From DATJPR01 sp035506295 (GTDB lineage: Bacteria; Bacteroidota; Ignavibacteria; UBA10030; UBA6906), in the NCBI GenBank assembly GCA_035506295.1, contig DATJPR010000181.1:1-35195 (forward strand): DNA of 35,195 nt, in the 5' to 3' direction. Positions 16,490 through 24,168 of the stretch are shown here, one piece after another. A program made the translations under genes and the position numbers. How positions within the stretch are numbered: position 1 is the stretch's first letter; each line of letters starts with the position of its first letter. Under the pieces are notes generated by a model. That model ran no database searches and was not told where the DNA came from. It saw only the letters and a list, made by a program, of their open reading frames with translations.

Positions 16490-17413
16490 TCAGTGCCCGA
16501 GGAACCGCAGCCAATGATGCGGGTCGACGCCGTTGTTCACGATGTTGAAGAACGCCCGCTGGAGGTCCATCGTGATCGGCCCGGGTTTCCCATCGCCGAC
16601 GGGAATGCGATCGACACTGCGGATGGGCGTAACTTCGGCGGCGGTCCCGGTAAAGAACACTTCGTCGGCGGCATAGACCATCTCGCGGGGGATCGCCGTC
16701 TCACGGACGTCATACCCTTTTTCCCGGGCGAGCACGATGATCGAGTCGCGCGTTATGCCGGGGAGCAACGAGCTCGAAAGCGGCGGAGTCAGAAGCACGC
16801 CGTCCCTCACCACAAACACATTCTCCCCGCTCCCCTCGCTGATATAGCCGTTGACATCCAAGGCGATGGCTTCCTTGAATCCTCCCTGGATCGCGTCGAT
16901 TTTCATGATCTGGGACAGGGCATAGTTTCCCCCGGCCTTCGCCATGGTCGGGAGCGTGTTCGGCGCCGGACGGTTCCACGTGGACACGCACACGTCGATC
17001 CCCTTTTCGAGGGCGTCGGGCCCGAGGTACACACCCCATTCCCAGACCGCGATGGTGACGTCGACCGGACACGGCAGCGGGTTGACCCCGACATCGCCGT
17101 AGCCGCGGTACACGACTGGTCTGATGTAGCAGGCCTTCATCCGGTTTGCGGCGATCGTTTCGACGATCGCCGCCTCAAGTCGCGCGGAAGTATACGGGAT
17201 CTCCGTACGATAGATTTTCACCGAGTCATACAGCCGTCGCAGGTGCCGGTCAAGTCTGAAGATCGCTGATCCCTTGGCGGTTTCATAGCACCGGATCCCT
17301 TCAAACCAGCTCGAGCCGTAGTGGACGACGTGGGAGAGGACGTGGATGCGGGCATCGTCCCAATTCACCAAGGACCCGTTCATCCATATTTTCTCAACTT
17401 TCTTAATCGACAT
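16490..17413 (-). CDS. ilvE: Branched-chain amino acid aminotransferase
   Basis: This fold-type IV PLP enzyme exchanges amino groups between glutamate and the 2-oxoacids of leucine, isoleucine and valine. The 307-residue sequence shows WMNGSLVNWDDARIHVLSH at the N-terminus, HYGSSWFEGIRCY (about 32-44), the PLP lysine at 159 in MAKAGGNYA, then EGSGENVFVV and FFTGTAAEVTPI. Length fits the family (about 300-310). It starts 78 nt after the ceramide-synthase-like gene on the same strand with a GAGG site. Because branched 2-oxoacids are the primers of iso/anteiso fatty acids, its place next to sphingolipid genes may be meaningful. Confidence 0.94.
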   Translation of the reverse strand: MSIKKVEKIWMNGSLVNWDDARIHVLSHVVHYGSSWFEGIRCYETAKGSAIFRLDRHLRRLYDSVKIYRTEIPYTSARLEAAIVETIAANRMKACYIRPVVYRGYGDVGVNPLPCPVDVTIAVWEWGVYLGPDALEKGIDVCVSTWNRPAPNTLPTMAKAGGNYALSQIMKIDAIQGGFKEAIALDVNGYISEGSGENVFVVRDGVLLTPPLSSSLLPGITRDSIIVLAREKGYDVRETAIPREMVYAADEVFFTGTAAEVTPIRSVDRIPVGDGKPGPITMDLQRAFFNIVNNGVDPHHWLRFLGH

Positions 17414-17491
17414 GATAGCCTCAGGTGCGTGCGTGGAATGTCGAGGGGTGAATGCCCGGGTGGGCGAAACGCGCCGGGGGCGCCGGTCTGT

Positions 17492-18619
17492 TCAGGCGCC
17501 GAAGTTCATCTGGTACATGCGATAGCGCTTCGTCAGTGTGCCGTTCAACAGTTTCGCCCCGCGGTTCATCATGATGTTGTCTTCGAGAACCCAGCTCGCT
17601 TCGCCGTAGGGATAGCCGTTTGCGATCGCACGCAGGGCGGTCTCATAGAACAGCACGACGCCGACGCCCGACATCTGATATTCAGGAACGACGCCGAGGA
17701 TGATGATGCGGATGCTGGAAATGCGCTTCTTAAAGAGCAGCATCCGGAGGATGGCCGGAACCATACGTCCGCTCTTGTTGAACCGGAGGATCTCGTTGAG
17801 GTCCGGCAGCGACATGCCGAAGCCCACAGGCTTGCCATTCAGCTCGGCGATCACGATAAGTTCCGGATTGACGACCGCCTTCAGGTCCTTTGCCATATAA
17901 TTGAATTCGTCGTCCGTCAGCGGCACTTCGCCCCAGTTGTGCTCCCAACCGCGCGAGTACAGTTCGTGGACGACCGCGACCTCCTTGTCGAACTCCTTCA
18001 TGTTGATGGAGCGGAAGGTGAATCCGTCGCGGCTCTTGACCGCCTCGGCTACCCGCTTGAATCGATCGGTCAGCACGTCGTCACGGTTGACCTGATAGGC
18101 ATAGAGATCCTTGATCTTGGCGAACCCGTATTTTTCGATGAGCTTCGCATAGTACGGCGGATTATACGACATGAGAATCGCCGGCGGCCGGTCGAAGCCC
18201 TCGACCAGAAGGCCGTACTCGTCGTTCACCGATGGACTCGCCGGTCCGCGCACGCCCGTGACTTTTTGTTCCTTGAGCCACGCCACTGCGGCATCAAAAA
18301 GCGCGTTCGCCACCTCCTGGTCATTCACGCATTCGAAGAAACCGAAAAAGCCGATGTTCTCCTTGTGTTCGCGGTTGTGATTGTCGTTGACAATGGCGCC
18401 CACGCGACCGACGAGTTTGCCGTCGCGTTCGGCGAGAAACATCTCCAAGCGGGAGTGCGCGTAGAAGGGGTTGTGCTTCCGGTCGATCAGTTTCTTTCTG
18501 TCCATCAGGAGCGGCGGCACCCAGTAAGGATACTCCTTGTACATCGCATACTGGAGCCGGATGAAGGCTCGTTCATCAGCGCGGGATCGAACGGTTCGGA
18601 CCGAGACTTGGGAACTCAT
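17492..18619 (-). CDS. bcerS: GNAT/YghO-type acyltransferase, probable bacterial ceramide synthase
   Basis: The 375-residue protein is a double GNAT-like acyltransferase. The N-terminal part has YKEYPYWVPPLLMDRKKLIDRKHNPFY-type residues (about 27-52) and FLAERDGKLVGRVGAIVNDNHN (about 61-82). The C-terminal half carries GVVPEYQMSGVG, the Q-x-x-G-x-G coenzyme-binding loop near residue 300. This arrangement is that of the YghO-like family, which includes the bacterial ceramide synthase that N-acylates 3-ketosphinganine in Caulobacter and other bacteria. Next to a convincing serine palmitoyltransferase and an epimerase-like reductase, that function is the best reading. From sequence alone it is only a GNAT-family protein. 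It is 112 nt downstream of spt on the same strand. Confidence 0.72.
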   Translation of the reverse strand: MSSQVSVRTVRSRADERAFIRLQYAMYKEYPYWVPPLLMDRKKLIDRKHNPFYAHSRLEMFLAERDGKLVGRVGAIVNDNHNREHKENIGFFGFFECVNDQEVANALFDAAVAWLKEQKVTGVRGPASPSVNDEYGLLVEGFDRPPAILMSYNPPYYAKLIEKYGFAKIKDLYAYQVNRDDVLTDRFKRVAEAVKSRDGFTFRSINMKEFDKEVAVVHELYSRGWEHNWGEVPLTDDEFNYMAKDLKAVVNPELIVIAELNGKPVGFGMSLPDLNEILRFNKSGRMVPAILRMLLFKKRISSIRIIILGVVPEYQMSGVGVVLFYETALRAIANGYPYGEASWVLEDNIMMNRGAKLLNGTLTKRYRMYQMNFGA

Positions 18620-18731
18620 AGGTATGCCTGCCCCGTGATTCGTGACCCCGGTGCACCCGGGAGAAACACTACAGGAAGGGAACTACTGAAGGTGATAGAA
18701 ACTCGGTACTCCTGAAGTTGACCAATGAACC

Positions 18732-20012
18732 TCAGGCGATGATTTCCAGATCCTTGCCGATCTTCCGGAACGTTTCGAGGATCCTGTCGAGATGCTGATT
18801 CTCGTGGGTCGCCATGTAGCTCGTTCTCAGCATCTGCATCCCGTTGGGCACGCCCGGGCTGATGAACGCATTGACGAACACCCCCGAATCGAACAGCTTG
18901 CGCCAGAAGATGAACGTCCTCATATCGTCACCGATAATCACGGGCACGATGGCCGTCTGGCCGTCAATGATACGGAATCCCATCGATCTGAATCCATCGC
19001 GCATTTTCTGCGCGTTCGCAATGAGCCGAGCTATGCGCTCCGGTTCCTTTTCAAGTATCTCGAGCGCCACGAGCGCGGCAGCAACCGCCGCGGGCGTGGG
19101 ACTGGCACTGAAGATCAACGCCGGAGCATGATGCTTGAGATAGTTGATGACCGCACGTTCACCGACGACAAATCCTCCGAGACTCGCAAACGTTTTGCTG
19201 AACGTCCCCATCGTCATATCAACTTCCTCTTCCAGTCCAAAGTGGCTTGCTGTCCCTCTCCCTCCTTTGCCGATCACGCCGGTCGCATGGGCATCATCAA
19301 TGAGAATTCGGGCGCCGAATTCGTGGGCCGCCTTCACGAGATTCGGGAGATCCACGATCGTACCCGAGGTGCTGAAGACGCCGTCCGAAACGACAAGCTT
19401 GCCCGCATTCTTGGGAAGTTTCGAGAGCGTACGCCACAGATCGTCCATATCGTTATGCTTGAAACGGACGAATTCGGCAAACGCACCTTTCGCCATCAGA
19501 TTCCCGGCGACAATACAGGCGTGATTGTCACGATCGGAAACGACATACTCCCCTTTTTGCACGAGCGTAGGGATGATTCCCTGGGCGGTTTGATACCCCG
19601 TGCTATACAGGAGGCAAGCTTCTTTTGCGTAGTATGCCGCCAGCCGCTCTTCAAGCTGGTTGTGAAGATCCAACGTTCCCGTCAGATATCGCGAACCCGA
19701 ACATCCCGTCCCATACTTGTCGATGGCTTTTTTCGCCGCCTCTTTCACGCGAGGGTCCGCAGTGAGGCCAAGATAGTTGTTCGACCCTGCCATAATGATC
19801 TTTCTCCCCTCGATCATCACGACAGGCCCTTCGTTTTCCTGGATCGGACGAAAATACGGATAGTATCCTGCCGCCTTGATGTCGTCTGCTCTCGTAAATG
19901 ACCAACATTTTTGGAAGAGATCGTTTTTGCTCACTTTTGAAGCAGACGAGGAGGGATGATTATGTGTCACAGGTTCGGCGGCGGAGGAAGAGTGGTGGCC
20001 GGTTGTTGTCAT
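18732..20012 (-). CDS. spt: Serine palmitoyltransferase
   Basis: This alpha-oxoamine synthase condenses serine with a fatty acyl thioester to give 3-ketosphinganine, the first step of sphingolipid synthesis. The 426-residue protein has a Ser/His-rich tail of about 25 residues. It then carries features closer to bacterial SPT than to BioF or Kbl: YYPYFRPIQ (about 50), IMAGSNNYLGLTADP (about 72-86), YGTGCSGSRYLTGTLDLH (about 98-115), DDAHATGVIG (about 240) and GTFSKTFASLGG with the PLP lysine at 273. BioF-like specificity is the main alternative, but there are no biotin genes here, and the neighbours are the other two ceramide genes. It is transcribed from a promoter that overlaps that of cerR. 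Confidence 0.86.
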   Translation of the reverse strand: MTTTGHHSSSAAEPVTHNHPSSSASKVSKNDLFQKCWSFTRADDIKAAGYYPYFRPIQENEGPVVMIEGRKIIMAGSNNYLGLTADPRVKEAAKKAIDKYGTGCSGSRYLTGTLDLHNQLEERLAAYYAKEACLLYSTGYQTAQGIIPTLVQKGEYVVSDRDNHACIVAGNLMAKGAFAEFVRFKHNDMDDLWRTLSKLPKNAGKLVVSDGVFSTSGTIVDLPNLVKAAHEFGARILIDDAHATGVIGKGGRGTASHFGLEEEVDMTMGTFSKTFASLGGFVVGERAVINYLKHHAPALIFSASPTPAAVAAALVALEILEKEPERIARLIANAQKMRDGFRSMGFRIIDGQTAIVPVIIGDDMRTFIFWRKLFDSGVFVNAFISPGVPNGMQMLRTSYMATHENQHLDRILETFRKIGKDLEIIA

Positions 20013-20041
20013 AGGCTTCTTATGCTCTGGGAAGGTCAGAA

Positions 20042-20070
20042 TTGCAATTAAACATTCTAATCAATATACT
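20042..20070 (+). promoter_or_regulatory. Promoter of the epimerase-like gene (cerR)
   Basis: TTGCAA (20042-20047), a 17-nt spacer and TATACT (20065-20070) predict a start near 20077, 43 nt before the ATG at 20120. The -10 element overlaps that of the opposing spt promoter. Confidence 0.6.
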
Positions 20071-20091
20071 TACACAGCCTTATAAAGTCAA
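20063..20091 (-). promoter_or_regulatory. Promoter of spt
   Basis: On the minus strand TTGACT (20086-20091), a 17-nt spacer and TATATT (20063-20068) predict a start near 20056, 44 nt before the spt ATG. It shares the bases 20065-20068 with the opposing -10 element, so the two polymerases cannot bind at once. Confidence 0.6.
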
Positions 20092-20119
20092 TCCATTCTC
20101 TTTCCTCCCCTCTCTTCCC

Positions 20120-21100
20120 ATGAACATCCTTGTCACCGGTGCCACAGGATTCATCGGTAGCCATCTCGTCGCACTGCTCCTGTCAAAAGGTCATCAGGTC
20201 CGGTGTCTCGTCCGCAAAACAAGCAACCTCATCTGGCTGAAGGATCTTCCGGTCACCTTGGTGGAGGGCGACGTATTCGACGACGACGCCCTTCGAAGAG
20301 CGGTCGATGGCGTCGACTACGTCTACCATTCGGCCGGACTGACCAAGGCGAAAACGCGCGAGGAGTACTTCCGGGCCAACGCAGAAGGAACGCAGCGTCT
20401 TCTCCGGGCGGCCTCGACCTCTCCGAAGCTTCGACGGTTCCTCCATGTCAGCAGTCAGGCAGCCGCGGGACCCAGCGCTTCCAAAGTGCCGATCACCGAG
20501 GATGCTTCCCCTCACCCGATCACGAACTACGGACGCAGCAAACTTCAATCGGAGATAGAGTGCCGCGGGTTCGATGGGAAGATCCGCTACACAATTTGTC
20601 GGCCACCCGTGGTCTACGGTCCGCGAGACAAGGATGTCTTCGAGTTTTTCCACACCATGAGCCGCGGCCTGCAGCCGATGGTCCGGTTTCATGACACGTT
20701 CGTGAGCATGATCCACGTGACGGACCTTGTCCGTGGGTTCGTCATGGCGGCTGAGTCCGACGCGGCCATCGGACAAACGTACTTCATCTCCGGCGCGCAA
20801 GTGTATAGCTGGGAAGATATTGGCAACGTTACCCGTGAAGCGCTTGGCAGGAAAGCGCTTCGGCTGAGAATTCCAGCGTTCGGAGTGTACGCGGTGGCGG
20901 GCGTCGCCGAGGTTCTGGCGAAGTTCAGCTCCAAGCCGGCCCTCATCAATATCGAGAAGGCCAGAGACATGGTGCAGGAATTCTGGACCTGCGACCCGTC
21001 AAAAGCAAAGAGAGACTTCGGGTTCGAACAGAAGATTTCCCTTCGCGACGGCGTCCTCGACACCGTTGCCTGGTACCGTGCGCAGGGCTGGCTACACTGA
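20120..21100 (+). CDS. cerR: NAD(P)-dependent epimerase/reductase, probable ceramide reductase
   Basis: I choose ATG 20120 because NILVTGATGFIGSHL, the Rossmann glycine motif, follows at once; an upstream TTG in the same frame at 20042 lies in the promoter. The 326-residue extended SDR has HVSS near residue 113 and an active-site Y-x-x-x-K with Tyr137 and Lys141 (NYGRSK). It resembles the NAD-epimerase family that includes CerR, which reduces the keto group of 3-ketoceramide in the bacterial pathway. A sugar epimerase or sterol-dehydrogenase-like role cannot be excluded from sequence alone, but the divergent arrangement with spt supports the ceramide call. Its stop overlaps the convergent proC stop by 9 nt. 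Confidence 0.7.
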   Translation: MNILVTGATGFIGSHLVALLLSKGHQVRCLVRKTSNLIWLKDLPVTLVEGDVFDDDALRRAVDGVDYVYHSAGLTKAKTREEYFRANAEGTQRLLRAASTSPKLRRFLHVSSQAAAGPSASKVPITEDASPHPITNYGRSKLQSEIECRGFDGKIRYTICRPPVVYGPRDKDVFEFFHTMSRGLQPMVRFHDTFVSMIHVTDLVRGFVMAAESDAAIGQTYFISGAQVYSWEDIGNVTREALGRKALRLRIPAFGVYAVAGVAEVLAKFSSKPALINIEKARDMVQEFWTCDPSKAKRDFGFEQKISLRDGVLDTVAWYRAQGWLH

Positions 21101-21919
21101 TGTCTTCGGCGCGTAGAGGACTGCTGCTTTTTCCGCCGAGGTGACGATTCCCTTGATGAGCGCCGAGCTGAATCCGTGGTGTTCCATCTGGTTAAGTCCC
21201 GAGATGGTGCACCCCTGCGGGGTGGTGACTTTGTCCACTTCCATTTCAGGATGATTCCCCGCCTCCACGAGCAGCGACGCCGCGCCCCGGGCCGTCTGAG
21301 CAGCCATGAGAAGTGCATCCTCCGCATGAAACCCGATCTCAATCCCTCCCTGTGACGCCGCACGGATGGCGCGAAGGAAGAACGCGATGCCGCACGCGCA
21401 GAGCGCCGTCGCGGGAATCATGAGCGCTTCCTCGATCACCACCACTTTCCCCATTGCCTCAAACAGCTCCTGGACTTTTGTGATCGCCCCTTCATCGGCG
21501 GAGTTCGTGGCAAGACAGGTCATGGACTCCCGGATCGCAATTGCAGTGTTCGGCATGGCGCGGACGATGGTAACGTCCTTGCCCAACCGCGCGCGGATCT
21601 CGGCGATCGAAGCACCTGATACGACCGAAACCAGTGTATGACGGGCAGCGTCGACGATCGGCGCGATCTCCGCAAGCAAGGCATTGAGCTGCTGCGGCGT
21701 CACCGCAATGACGATGATGCCGGCGGACCGCACCGCGTCCGGGTTGTTTGACGTGACTGCGAAGCCGTCGGACTTCATGTCATGGAGATGCTCGACGGTC
21801 CTGCGCGTAAGGACGATCTTCCCAGCGGGATAGAGGCCGGCTGCCGCAACGCCGCGTGCAATGGCGCGCCCGATGTTTCCAGCGCCGAGAATGGCCAGGC
21901 GAGATACTTCTGCACTCAT
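21092..21919 (-). CDS. proC: Pyrroline-5-carboxylate reductase
   Basis: This enzyme makes the last step of proline synthesis, reducing pyrroline-5-carboxylate with NAD(P)H. The start at ATG 21919 follows a strong GGAGGA site within the end of thrC, with which it overlaps by ATGA; the frame is open further but without a signal for starting. The 275 residues begin with LAILGAGNIGRAIARG (Rossmann), and the C-terminal part has VTTPQGCTISGLNQME, matching the family's V-T-S/T-P-x-G-x-T-I-x-G-L block. Length is typical. It is the last gene of the threonine operon, an uncommon partner. Confidence 0.92.
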   Translation of the reverse strand: MSAEVSRLAILGAGNIGRAIARGVAAAGLYPAGKIVLTRRTVEHLHDMKSDGFAVTSNNPDAVRSAGIIVIAVTPQQLNALLAEIAPIVDAARHTLVSVVSGASIAEIRARLGKDVTIVRAMPNTAIAIRESMTCLATNSADEGAITKVQELFEAMGKVVVIEEALMIPATALCACGIAFFLRAIRAASQGGIEIGFHAEDALLMAAQTARGAASLLVEAGNHPEMEVDKVTTPQGCTISGLNQMEHHGFSSALIKGIVTSAEKAAVLYAPKTSV

Positions 21920-23223
21920 GAGACTTCCTCCAGGAGATAGGACTGCAAATCCTTGAAAGCCGAACTCAACTTCACGGAGCGTTTCTTCTTCTTCAGGACT
22001 GCCGCCAGACGCTCCGGGACGGCAATCGAGCGTTTGAGAACGTCGTCGTAGGCGTCGAGAAACTTCGCAGGATGGGCGGTCTCCAGCACCACACCGAGGG
22101 CACCGGACGCGTGCCCCGCACGCCACCGTTGAAGTGCTGCATACGCCACCGCCCCGTGCGGATCAAGAACATAGCCTGTGCGGCCGGCGACACGCCGGAT
22201 CGTTTCCCGTGTTGCGTCATCCGTCACCGATGTTGAATCAAGGATCGCCTTCAACGCCTCCATGCTTCCCGCAAAGATCTCCGCGATGCGGGCGAGATTG
22301 CTCGGATTGCCGACATCCATGGCATTCGAAATCGTGGGGAGTGCTTGACGCGGAGTGAAAGCCCCCGTTTCCACATAATCGGTGAAGGCCCTGTTCACAT
22401 TGGTGGCCGCGATAAACCGCGCGACGGGAAGCCCCATTTTCCACGCAAGGATGCCCCCGGTCAGATTGCCGAGGTTGCCGCTCGGGACAGAGAAGACAAC
22501 CGGGCGACGCATATCGGGGCGGCGTGCATAGGCCTCGAAATAATAGAACGACTGCGGGACGAGTCGGGCAATGTTGATCGAATTCGCCGACGTCAAACGA
22601 CACCGGGCCGAAAGCTCGTGATCCGCGAAGGCCGACTTCACGAGTCGCTGACAATCGTCGAACGTCCCATCGATTTCGAGCGCAGTGACATTGCCGCCGA
22701 TCGTGGTGAGTTGAAGCTCCTGCGTCGTACTCACGCGTCCGCTGGGATAGAGCAGGACGACGCGGATCCCTTCCGCACCGAGGAACCCCTGCGCCACAGC
22801 GCTTCCGGTGTCACCCGAAGTGGCCACAAGGATTGTCCATTCCTGCGATTCCTTCCCGCGGAAATACGAGAGTACCTGAGCCATGAACCGCGCACCGAAG
22901 TCCTTAAAGGCCAATGTGGGGCCATGAAACAGCTCGAGGACGGCGGTGTCGTCGTCAACGCAATGCAGTGGCACGGGGAACGAGAGCGCATTCCTGACAA
23001 TGACGGAGAGGTCACCGTCGGGGATCTCACCGTCGAGAAGTTTCCGCGCGACCGTAATGCCAATCTCCTGAAACGAGAGATTCCGGAACCCTTCGATCGT
23101 CGCGGGATCGAGACCCGGAATCGCTGCTGGCAGATAGAGTCCGCCGTCCGGCGCGATGCCGGCCATCACCGCCTGACGAAAGGACACCGCCGGACTCTTT
23201 CCCGATGTGCTCAGCAGGTGCAT
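21916..23223 (-). CDS. thrC: Threonine synthase
   Basis: This PLP enzyme converts O-phosphohomoserine to threonine. I set the start at ATG 23223, one base after the thrB stop; a TTG three codons earlier is possible. The 435-residue protein has the N-terminal APDGGLYLP block (about 24), HGPTLAFKDFG with the PLP lysine at 107, VATSGDTGSA (about 132), and SANSINIARLVPQ followed by VPSGNLGN near 225-250. Length and the APDGGLY start match the long threonine synthase type of E. coli and Bacteroidota. It is in an operon with thrA, thrB and proC. Confidence 0.95.
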   Translation of the reverse strand: MHLLSTSGKSPAVSFRQAVMAGIAPDGGLYLPAAIPGLDPATIEGFRNLSFQEIGITVARKLLDGEIPDGDLSVIVRNALSFPVPLHCVDDDTAVLELFHGPTLAFKDFGARFMAQVLSYFRGKESQEWTILVATSGDTGSAVAQGFLGAEGIRVVLLYPSGRVSTTQELQLTTIGGNVTALEIDGTFDDCQRLVKSAFADHELSARCRLTSANSINIARLVPQSFYYFEAYARRPDMRRPVVFSVPSGNLGNLTGGILAWKMGLPVARFIAATNVNRAFTDYVETGAFTPRQALPTISNAMDVGNPSNLARIAEIFAGSMEALKAILDSTSVTDDATRETIRRVAGRTGYVLDPHGAVAYAALQRWRAGHASGALGVVLETAHPAKFLDAYDDVLKRSIAVPERLAAVLKKKKRSVKLSSAFKDLQSYLLEEVS

Positions 23224-23224
23224 G

Positions 23225-24163
23225 TCATTCAACCTCGAGGACCCGTGCGCCGGAATTATGGATATTGGAGGTGAACACCGAGAACGTGACGCGTTCCTGT
23301 TTCAGCGATGCGCTCATTGCAGCTGCAACCCCGCCGGCGGACTCCTTCGATTCACACAACGCGAAGATCGCAGGCCCGGATCCGGAAATATTGCATCCGA
23401 GCGCTCCAGCCTCAAGGGTCGCCGCCTTCACCTTCTCATATCCGGGGATCAGGCCCTTGCGCACCGGCTCGGCGATTCTGTCTTTCAGCGAACGCCTGAT
23501 CAGTCCCGCGTCGCCTGACATCAGTCCGGCGATCAAACCGGCGGCATTGCCGGTCTGCGCTACCACATCGGCCAGTGGGATATGCTTCGGCAGAAGCTTG
23601 CGCGATTCGCTGGTGCGTATCTCCACCTCCGGGACGATGACTGCACACCAGAGGGACAGCGGCGAGGCAATCGGGACGATATCGATCGGGTCGTAGCCTC
23701 GCACGAGGACGAATCCGCCCCAGAGGCAGGGCGCGAGATTATCGACGTGGAGCGCTCCGCTCGCGATCTTCTCCCCTTCCACCGAACACTCGAGCAAATC
23801 ATGTTTGCTCAGTGTTCCTCCCAGGAGTGCATCCGCCGCGACGGCAGCCGCCACCGCGCTTGCCGCACTCGATCCGATGCCGCTTCCAATGGGAAGCCCT
23901 TTGTGAATTTCCACCTCGATGCCGCCGTCGTACCCGTACCTTCTCATCACCTCATGGACGGGAGGGCCGGCCGTATTCTTCGCGGGATCAGTCGGGATGG
24001 GACCCTGACATCCATCAATGGAAACGATGTGTATCCCCTTCTTCCCCGTGGGACGTACCGCGATTGTGTCACCGGCATCGCCGAGGGCGAAGCCCATGAT
24101 GTCGAATCCGCATGCGACATTCGAGACGGAGGCTGGAGCAAACGCAGAGACGTGCGCGCGCAT
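23225..24163 (-). CDS. thrB: Homoserine kinase
   Basis: A GHMP-family kinase that phosphorylates homoserine. I place the start at ATG 24163, 5 nt after the thrA stop; a TTG at 24172 that overlaps the stop is an alternative. The 312-residue sequence has APASVSNVACGFDIMGFAL near the N-terminus, the ATP loop LPIGSGIGSSAASAVAA at about 85-100, and a C-terminal GALGCNISGSGPAIFAL, all standard for ThrB. It lies between thrA and thrC with almost no spacing. Confidence 0.95.
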   Translation of the reverse strand: MRAHVSAFAPASVSNVACGFDIMGFALGDAGDTIAVRPTGKKGIHIVSIDGCQGPIPTDPAKNTAGPPVHEVMRRYGYDGGIEVEIHKGLPIGSGIGSSAASAVAAAVAADALLGGTLSKHDLLECSVEGEKIASGALHVDNLAPCLWGGFVLVRGYDPIDIVPIASPLSLWCAVIVPEVEIRTSESRKLLPKHIPLADVVAQTGNAAGLIAGLMSGDAGLIRRSLKDRIAEPVRKGLIPGYEKVKAATLEAGALGCNISGSGPAIFALCESKESAGGVAAAMSASLKQERVTFSVFTSNIHNSGARVLEVE

Positions 24164-24168
24164 GTGGA

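Noticed and set aside
17478..17502. GGCGCC inverted repeat around the end of the ceramide-synthase-like gene as a terminator
   Set aside because: Only 6 bp of stem and no T tract; similar GC-rich words are common here.
18640..18731. Imperfect palindrome (GGTGCACC core) and a 14-nt direct repeat between spt and the acyltransferase gene
   Set aside because: Mismatched and without a promoter or terminator context; may be chance in a 112-nt gap.
20042..20119. TTG-started N-terminal extension of the epimerase-like gene
   Set aside because: It overlaps the promoter boxes, has no ribosome site, and the Rossmann motif starts right at ATG 20120.
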